Positions 58,007 to 64,000 of a DNA stretch of 64,000 nucleotides are shown here, one piece after another. Each line of letters begins with the position of its first letter. The first letter of the stretch is position 1. This DNA is from Mycosarcoma maydis (Eukaryota > Basidiomycota > Ustilaginomycetes > Ustilaginales), in assembly GCF_000328475.2 (NCBI RefSeq), contig NC_026486.1, forward strand, positions 186,001 through 250,000. The letters run 5' to 3'. The position numbers were made by a program, and so were the translations under genes. The notes beneath the pieces were generated by a model that was not told the origin of the DNA, did not search any database, and saw nothing but the letters and a program-made list of their open reading frames with translations.

Positions 58007-58426
58007 ATCTTTACTTGCCACATCGAGAGCACCGACTGCGACCACAGTATCAGCCACGATCTTGGCTTGACCTGCCTGAAAAGCAGGCAAAACCAAAACA
58101 CAGACATCAACCACCAGATTGAAGCGGCGCCTTGAGCTGAGCTGGCACAGACAAGAAGAAACTATTCTTGACGGATAGCCAAGACATGCTTGTATGCAGA
58201 ATTGGTTCGACGTCTGCCCTGAAAAGACGAACGTGGACACATTGCATACATGCATAAGATTCAAAGAACAAGCGCAGAAACGTACGGCCAAGGCGGGGCG
58301 GGGCGGGACAAGAAAAGTCCGACTTGGGATACTGGTCGGACAACCCTGGCTACAACATCAGCGAGCCGAGCTGATCATGGTGAACCTTGAATGTGGTTGT
58401 TGAACAAGCATTTTTGCGAGGGCTCC

Positions 58427-58452
58427 CATTCACGATTCGTGAATCACGAATG
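58427..58452. repeat. Two overlapping palindromes of the 7-mer word
   Basis: cattcacgattcgtgaa overlaps attcgtgaatcacgaatg. The 7-base unit is read alternately on the two strands, giving two odd-length palindromes that share attcgtgaa. Confidence 0.75.
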
Positions 58453-59399
58453 GCACAAGTCCAGGTTGTTAACCGAACCGGATAGAGTGCACGTGCAAAG
58501 CAGGAACCTTGGCTGCCCTCTTCTGATACAACTCTGCTGACAAGCACGAATGATGAGCGAGCAAAGTTGAAGCAAGAATTCGACCATCTTTCGGAAGCCA
58601 TTCCTTGCGCAGTTCACTACCTTGAAGCCATTCAAGATTCTATTAATAAAAGCCAAGAAAACACTCCAGTGAGCAACAGGACTTGGCTTTGGAACGTGTA
58701 ATCAAGAATCGTGAATCACGAATGTCAGCGTAGAGCAAGGTGAGCTTGCTCGAGCAGCGCTCGACGTGCACCATGAGCCAAATGCATCGCCAAGAATTGT
58801 GCGAGTTCTTGGCGCAAGTGGACAGCACGATTTGCCAAGCCGACGCGAAACTCACAATTCGTGATTCGTGATTGACGATTGTGTGTGTTGAGTGAGTGTC
58901 ACTTGGTGCTTGTCTGAGCCACGCGTCAACGAATTCACGATCGTGAATCCAGTCAAAACTTTCGGAAATTTTCCTAGTCTCCGGCAATCAGTAATCAAGA
59001 ATCATAAATCGAATGTCGAGCCTCTTCCGCCACATACTCACGACTGTATGAACAAGGTGAACGCACCTGCGAGACACATAAAGTATGCACGACCAAACGC
59101 AACGGAGCACAGAGCACACATGAAACCATGCTATAAACGTAGAAATTCTTGGCTGGGCCGAATATAGTCCATGTCCAAACAGCCTGGGTCGGATCGGCTA
59201 TTAACCGATGTAATACCCACGAACCGCGAATCGTAACCGTGACCGTGACCCATGTTAACCCCTCGTGAGTATCAGTCTTAACAATCTATCCTTTCAAAAG
59301 GTCTCAAAAGGTCCCGCGCCCGTGCCACTTTGGAGATCTGCCCGATTTCCAACAGAAATTATCTTGATCCTCACCACCACCCTTACCACACACTGCGAC

Positions 59400-60581
59400 A
59401 TGCTCTCGCTCGCTCAGCATACCACCCACGATGCCGTGCGTGGAATGGTGCACATCGGCCTTGGCCTTGTACTCAGCGGTACTGTCTATGCACTGAGTGG
59501 GTCACATGTTGGATCGCTTGGCAGATATTTTTTCGCCAAGCCCGTCCACTTGGACAACAGTACAGCAAGTCGGGTGGCTTGCGATCTCGACTTCGCGCCT
59601 TGGGAGATGAACTGGCTAGACCGAGGCTTCCTGCTGGTATTTGGCGTGCTGTATAAAGCGGTCAAGGGGGCGTTCGGCGATAGTCTCGGCCTGCAGGATG
59701 CGAAGCAAGTGGTGGAGCTGCCAAGGTTGAATATCTCATGTCCTGTCACGGTGAATGCGCAGCAGACGCAGCTTTACGAGCGTGCTGTTGCGCTCGATCA
59801 GCCGCAGACAGCACAAAGCAAAGACGCAGAAGGCATCACAGAGCCATTCTTACTAGCAGCGATGACGAACCAGCTGATGGTGTTGTTGGTGGTACATCCT
59901 CGATTGCCTGTCTCACCTCTAGGTGGTGTCAACGTTCGAAATCAAATTCACTTGAGTCCAGCAACTGACAATGACGCCTGCTCGTCACTGAGGGCTTCTG
60001 CAAGCGTTGGTGGTAAACACAATCTAGCAAGGTTCGTCAAGAGAGGCATTGAATTTGACATTTGCGTCGAGGTACGTTCCTCCTCCAGCAATCAGCTCAT
60101 CCTGCGCCAGATCATCACCATCCTTGCACCCTGCAAGACTCACATCGCCTCTTCTACCGCGACAGCCGCAGGTACAACACCAGATCCTGCTCCGCAGTAC
60201 GACACCATCGGTCAAATCAACATGCCGTCTTCCGCACCCCGAATTTGGAGCCGAGTGTGTGGCGATTACAACCCGATCCACGTCTCATCGCTGCTAGCAA
60301 AGCTGTTTGGATTTCGAGGAAAGATTGCACATGGAAATCACGTTGTAGCTAGAACACTCAACTTGCTCGACTCGAAACAGCCTGGCGGACGAGCGACCCG
60401 ACGAGACGGAGGAAAGGGTTGGTGGATAGAAATGCAGTTCAGACGTCCGATGGTGCTTCCCATTCGACTCGGGGTACAGGTGCAACGAGCAAGCCAAACA
60501 GGCAATACATCCAACTTGCAGTGGCAATGTGTGTCAAACGACGGCAAGCCACACATTTCTGGGTCGATTGCAAGACTGTGA
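59400..60581 (+). CDS. MaoC-like hot-dog dehydratase-family protein, 393 aa
   Basis: The C-terminal part carries the hydratase-2/MaoC motif: SRVCGDYNPIHVSSLLAKLF, then GFRGKIAHGNHVVARTL, with the catalytic-type Asp289 and His294 in the expected D-x4-H spacing. Such domains hydrate enoyl-CoA or dehydrate 3-hydroxyacyl thioesters. The N-terminal half is degenerate hot-dog-like sequence (about 130-190: VVELPRLNISCPVTV) after a possible membrane or targeting helix (residues about 15-35, MVHIGLGLVLSGTVYALSG). The ATG used (59400) gives MLSLAQHTTHDA; the frame is open from 59265 with no other ATG. No ketoreductase or carrier domain is fused. No peroxisomal tripeptide is seen: it ends SGSIARL, where ARL is a weak PTS1-like ending. 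A peroxisomal or ER enzyme is possible, with substrate unknown. Confidence 0.75.
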   Translation: MLSLAQHTTHDAVRGMVHIGLGLVLSGTVYALSGSHVGSLGRYFFAKPVHLDNSTASRVACDLDFAPWEMNWLDRGFLLVFGVLYKAVKGAFGDSLGLQDAKQVVELPRLNISCPVTVNAQQTQLYERAVALDQPQTAQSKDAEGITEPFLLAAMTNQLMVLLVVHPRLPVSPLGGVNVRNQIHLSPATDNDACSSLRASASVGGKHNLARFVKRGIEFDICVEVRSSSSNQLILRQIITILAPCKTHIASSTATAAGTTPDPAPQYDTIGQINMPSSAPRIWSRVCGDYNPIHVSSLLAKLFGFRGKIAHGNHVVARTLNLLDSKQPGGRATRRDGGKGWWIEMQFRRPMVLPIRLGVQVQRASQTGNTSNLQWQCVSNDGKPHISGSIARL

Positions 60582-61400
60582 TGCGGCACCGACTCAACAT
60601 AGTCGTGAGTGTGGTATCATTGCGTTGCGAAGCGGCAGATTGGATATGTTTCACCATAACATTTTGTGCCTCCATCGACTATCTTCTCCCCTTGTCTTCG
60701 GCTGGGTTTCCACAGTACCTAACTGAATCACTGGAATTGTGAAGTGGTCCTACTTCGCATGTGGGGGCTCTCGTCAGAGGTGAAAGAGGAAAGCAATCGT
60801 CAGTACAAAGGTTGAAGTTGGACCTGATTGATCGGCCGGATCGACTAGATCGTGGATCGGAATGGAATCACGATAATTGCAGAGAATCTCGATACACGAT
60901 CTAACATACAGTCACTGTCACGCCCACGTCCGTCTTGCATGTCGGTGGTTCCACTCACGACTCACGACTTGTTCCGTCTTATTCTTGAAGCCTAACCACT
61001 GTATCAAAAGGAGGTGTATACAACCCATCGGAAATCGTGAATCGGCTGGGTTTGTAATCGCGATGAATCTTCAACTGTTTTGCACGTGTTGTACGAACAG
61101 TAGCCAAGTCACGAGTGGAGTGCACGCACCACCTGAGCTAACTTAGCTCCACTTGTGCGGAATCACACAAACACAAGCACAACATTCGCAGTCATGTGAG
61201 TTAAGTTATTCAATTCCCACACCCAGCCGTGAACGCGTCAGAACACAGAATCACGAATCACAATCGTGAATGCTGAGCAAGAACTCACGATAGTTGGCCA
61301 TTCCTCTTTTCCTTCGACACCATTCACCAGCTACGCACCTTCCGACTTCAAAGGCAATCGCACCTACTCTCCAAAGGTCAACGCCGTTATCGAATACGCC
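60582..61400. other. Intergenic region and CAND1 leader
   Basis: No gene is seen. TCACG words occur near 60950-60970 (actcacgactcacgac), 61104-61118 (agtcacgagtggag) and 61248-61272 (gaatcacgaatcacaatcg, then tgaatg), plus gagctaacttagctcc (palindromic, about 61135-61150) and gagttaagttatt (about 61199-61211). Confidence 0.5.
61248..61272. repeat. Cluster of TCACG/CGTGA words upstream of CAND1
   Basis: gaatcacgaatcacaatcg followed by tgaatg; direct CACGAATC units followed by an inverted unit, about 130-155 bases before the CAND1 ATG. Confidence 0.65.
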
Positions 61401-64000
61401 ATGTCGTCCTCATGGTCTCACACGGGCATCGCGCCTCTCCTCGAGCGCATGAAGTCGCAAGACGCTGATTTCCGCTTCATGGCCCTGAACGACCTCATCA
61501 CCGAACTTTCTAAGGACAGCTACATCCAAATGGATGATAACACCGAGAACAACACGCTCCGTCAGGTGCTCGCTCTCATGAAGGACTCGAATACCGAAGT
61601 GAAAAACATGGTCGTTCGTTGCCTCGCCATCCTCGTGCCCCGTCTTCGCGAAAAAAACATGCAGCATGTCCAAGACACTCTCATCGAGTACATCTCGGTC
61701 AACAACGACGAACTCAGAGACATCGCTGCGCTTGCCCTCAAGACGGTTACGGCAAACATGCCTGCGCGATCATCATACGCCACCATTGCGCTCAACAAGC
61801 TCACTCCAAAATTGCTCAACCATGTCGCAGACGCATCTGCCTCGCAAGAACTTCTTATCGACTCTCTCGACATCCTAGCAGAGCTCATCACTAAATTCGC
61901 AGCTGTTGTCACCGGTGCAGCGTCTCTCCAGAACGCGCTGCTCAAGTCCGTCGTCCCTGCCATGCGCCATTCGCGTCCCGCAGTTCGCAAGCGTTCCCTC
62001 ACTGTTCTCGGAGCCCTCGGCCCCTGCGCAACTTCCGACATCTTCACTCAGCTCTCGGTACAACTCAGCTCCGACCTTGCGCCAAAGAATGTCGTCGACA
62101 CGCGCAAAACAGCTGTGCAGCTTATTGCCATCTTTGCACGCACCTGTCCACGAAGACTCGGTCGCCGCCTCCCTGAATTCATGCCTACGATTATCGAAAC
62201 AGCAAAGTACGATGACGACGAGCTGCGCGAGACTTGCCTCCAGTCCATCGAGCTCATCCTCTTACGCTGCCCGGCTGAGGTCACCCCGTTCGTGAATGCC
62301 TCCATTGATCTGGCCATCACGCTCATCAAACACGACCCCAACTACGCCGGCTTTGACGATGACGAAGAGATGCGCGACGCCGACGACACCTTTGGCCAAG
62401 ACGATGACGAGGATGACGACCTCATCGATGACGACTACTCCGATGACGATGACATGTCCTGGAAAGTACGACGAGCATCAGCCAAGGTCCTCAACGCAGC
62501 GCTTACCAGTCGACCAGAGTTGTTGACGCAGAACGTCGGCAATGTCGCACCTATCCTAGTCACCCGCTTCTCGGAGCGCGAGGAGAGCGTCCGCCTCGAG
62601 ATCCTCGACACCTTCCTCGCGTTGCTCAAGCAGATGCAGCTTTACGCCGGTGGTCCACAAGCTACTGAAGTCATGGGTTCAAGCTCGGTCTCGTCCGCGA
62701 ATCAGGCGGCTGCCATCGCTGCTGCTGGCGTTCTCAAGCGCAAACGCAACGAGACTGATGCTGATCACGTCCAAGGCTCTCCGCGTAGCCAGCTCCTTGT
62801 TCTCGTACCTGCTATTGCCAAGGCTCTCAATCGAGAGATCATCTCAAAGTCGATACCAACACGTCACAAGAGCTTTGTTGTGCTGCGCGAACTCGTCATT
62901 GTCCTACACGGCGGTCTCGAAGCGCACATTGGCACCATCCTCGCGCATACCGAAAAGGCTCTGAAAGGCGCAGAATCAGCCGCTTCGGGAGGATCCAATC
63001 TCAAGGCAGATGTACTTGGATTCTTCCGTGTTCTAATTCTCACGCATGCACCAAAGAGCTTTGACGACCAGCTGCCTGGTCTCGTTCCCATCCTTGCTGC
63101 CTCGATCGAGGACAAACTCCACCGAAGCTGTGTCGAAGCCTTTCTCACCTGCTCGCAGCTCGTCTCGGTGCTTCGCCCCCTTGGTACGGCCGCTGCCGGT
63201 GCACATGGTGCTCGTCCCGGCCAATACAAGACATATCTGTTGCAGATCTACGCTGCCACTGTGGCGCGACTCAACCGCCTCGACTCGGACCAGGAAATCA
63301 AGGAGCGCGGTATCGCCTGTCTCGGTGTTTTGCTTGCCCACGCCGGTGACGATCTCGCAGAGAAGCACCGTGAGTGCTTTGACCTTCTCACGGCTCGCCT
63401 AACAAATGAGGTGACGCGCTTCATCACGGTCAAAGTCATTACTCAGATTGCTGCCTCTCCGATTTGCGCAGGTGCAGCGTTCGATGCCTTTTTACGCGAC
63501 TCGATCTCCGAGGTCGCAACGCTTTTGCGCAAGTCGAACCGCCAGCTGCGTCTAGCGGCTTTTGATTGCCTTACAGCTGCCCTGTCCCGCTCTTCTACAA
63601 AATTGGACACAGCTTCGTCCAATTTGATCCTGGCCGAGGTGCAGCCGTTGATCAACACTGATATGGACATGAATCTGCTTCCGCACATCCTGCGCAGTGT
63701 CAACCTGATCCTGCTCAATGATCCAGCAACGCGCGAGCCGGTCCGTGTGTCGGTGCTGCCACACATCTACTCTGTGCTCAGTCTACCCATCGCACAAGGA
63801 CTGGCGATGGAGTCGCTACTCGAATTTTTGCGACTTTATGCCGGCGCTCAACCAGCCTCTGCACCCGAGACGGTAGAGGAGCTACTTGCTGCTCTTGAGG
63901 CCGCAAAGGGCTCTGTCAGTGGTACACACGTATATTCGACTGTATCGCGCTGCATCGGAGCCGTGTGCACGGTTTCCGACGCCGCGAGTGTCAATGTCGC
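61401..64000 (+). CDS. CAND1: CAND1, cullin-associated NEDD8-dissociated protein 1 (5' part, cut by window edge)
   Basis: CAND1 is the exchange factor for SCF/cullin-RING ligases: it wraps around un-neddylated cullin and swaps substrate receptors. From the ATG at 61401 the frame stays open through the window end, giving 866 complete codons and no stop. The start reads MSSSWSHTGIAPLLERMKSQ, followed by DFRFMALNDLITELSKDS, the family's first HEAT repeat. HEAT repeats continue (VKNMVVRCLAILVPRLREKN). The acidic insertion at about residues 317-355 (DDDEEMRDADDTFGQDDDED and onward) ends in the near-invariant YSDDDDMSWKVRRASAKVLN. Animal CAND1 is about 1,230 aa, so roughly 70% is present. Aspergillus is known for a split CandA; here the N-terminal part continues past residue 860 without a break. 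Confidence 0.94.
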   Translation, partial: MSSSWSHTGIAPLLERMKSQDADFRFMALNDLITELSKDSYIQMDDNTENNTLRQVLALMKDSNTEVKNMVVRCLAILVPRLREKNMQHVQDTLIEYISVNNDELRDIAALALKTVTANMPARSSYATIALNKLTPKLLNHVADASASQELLIDSLDILAELITKFAAVVTGAASLQNALLKSVVPAMRHSRPAVRKRSLTVLGALGPCATSDIFTQLSVQLSSDLAPKNVVDTRKTAVQLIAIFARTCPRRLGRRLPEFMPTIIETAKYDDDELRETCLQSIELILLRCPAEVTPFVNASIDLAITLIKHDPNYAGFDDDEEMRDADDTFGQDDDEDDDLIDDDYSDDDDMSWKVRRASAKVLNAALTSRPELLTQNVGNVAPILVTRFSEREESVRLEILDTFLALLKQMQLYAGGPQATEVMGSSSVSSANQAAAIAAAGVLKRKRNETDADHVQGSPRSQLLVLVPAIAKALNREIISKSIPTRHKSFVVLRELVIVLHGGLEAHIGTILAHTEKALKGAESAASGGSNLKADVLGFFRVLILTHAPKSFDDQLPGLVPILAASIEDKLHRSCVEAFLTCSQLVSVLRPLGTAAAGAHGARPGQYKTYLLQIYAATVARLNRLDSDQEIKERGIACLGVLLAHAGDDLAEKHRECFDLLTARLTNEVTRFITVKVITQIAASPICAGAAFDAFLRDSISEVATLLRKSNRQLRLAAFDCLTAALSRSSTKLDTASSNLILAEVQPLINTDMDMNLLPHILRSVNLILLNDPATREPVRVSVLPHIYSVLSLPIAQGLAMESLLEFLRLYAGAQPASAPETVEELLAALEAAKGSVSGTHVYSTVSRCIGAVCTVSDAASVNV

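Larger units (their letters stand above)
57790..59399. promoter_or_regulatory. 1.6-kb divergent intergenic region, PHO89 / MaoC-like gene
   Basis: No gene is supported. It holds a run of 12 C residues (57995-58006), the repeat-word cluster at 58427-58452, copies at about 58706-58724 (gaatcgtgaatcacgaatg) and 58855-58875, and attcacgatcgtgaatc near 58933-58949. Both promoters must lie here. Confidence 0.5.

Noticed and set aside
58720..58870. Possible structured RNA with GC-rich stems near ctcgagcagcgctcg
   Set aside because: Only one short hairpin is evident by eye; without covariation this does not support an RNA gene.

Overview
This window looks like nuclear DNA of a basidiomycete smut fungus (Ustilago/Sporisorium type). 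The reasons are the all-fungal gene content (KEX1, GPI13, PAH1/lipin, a PalI/SUR7-family protein, PKR1, PHO89, PMC1), the scarcity of introns (only two supported, 87 and 76 nt, both GT..AG), the long Ser/Ala-rich low-complexity segments in coding sequence, and intergenic DNA full of short TCACG/CGTGA-centred repeats. The taxonomic placement is inference; no marker gene was compared. I see no rRNA, tRNA, CRISPR array or intact transposon.

I support 20 protein-coding genes. Left part (0-20 kb): an orphan basic protein (-), an extended LYR-motif mitochondrial protein (-) divergent from PKR1 (+, one intron), dynein light intermediate chain (-) divergent from protein phosphatase-1 inhibitor-2 (+), a HAPSTR1/TAPR1-like protein (+), and a very long lipin/phosphatidate phosphatase (-). 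Middle (20-45 kb): a nitrilase-family hydrolase (+), KEX1 (-), a multi-Myb SNAPC4-like factor (+), mitochondrial ribosomal protein uS7 (+), a PalI/SUR7-like membrane protein (+), GPI13 (-), a PMC1-type Ca2+-ATPase (-) and a NOL11/Utp8-like nucleolar protein (-). Right part (45-64 kb): a 1,214-aa protein with a histone-fold-like N-terminus (+), a Dal5-type MFS transporter (+, one intron), a PHO89-type phosphate symporter (-), a MaoC/hot-dog protein (+), and CAND1 (+), which runs off the right edge.

The genes are mostly single-copy housekeeping functions and do not form an obvious pathway cluster. Loose themes are the secretory pathway and cell surface (KEX1, GPI13, PKR1, PalI/SUR7), phosphate and calcium transport (PHO89, PMC1), and nucleolar and transcription functions (NOL11-like, SNAPC4-like).

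The most unexplained structure lies between genes. A family of 7-bp units (ATTCACG / ATTCGTG and their complements) occurs singly, in tandem and as overlapping palindromes in most long intergenic regions but rarely in coding DNA. A second dispersed word (TTAACTTA/TAAGTTAA) accompanies it. A perfect 133-bp tandem duplication lies between PMC1 and GPI13. I did not find a convincing novel multi-gene system. Start codons were set at ATG; several open frames extend further upstream only through non-ATG codons.
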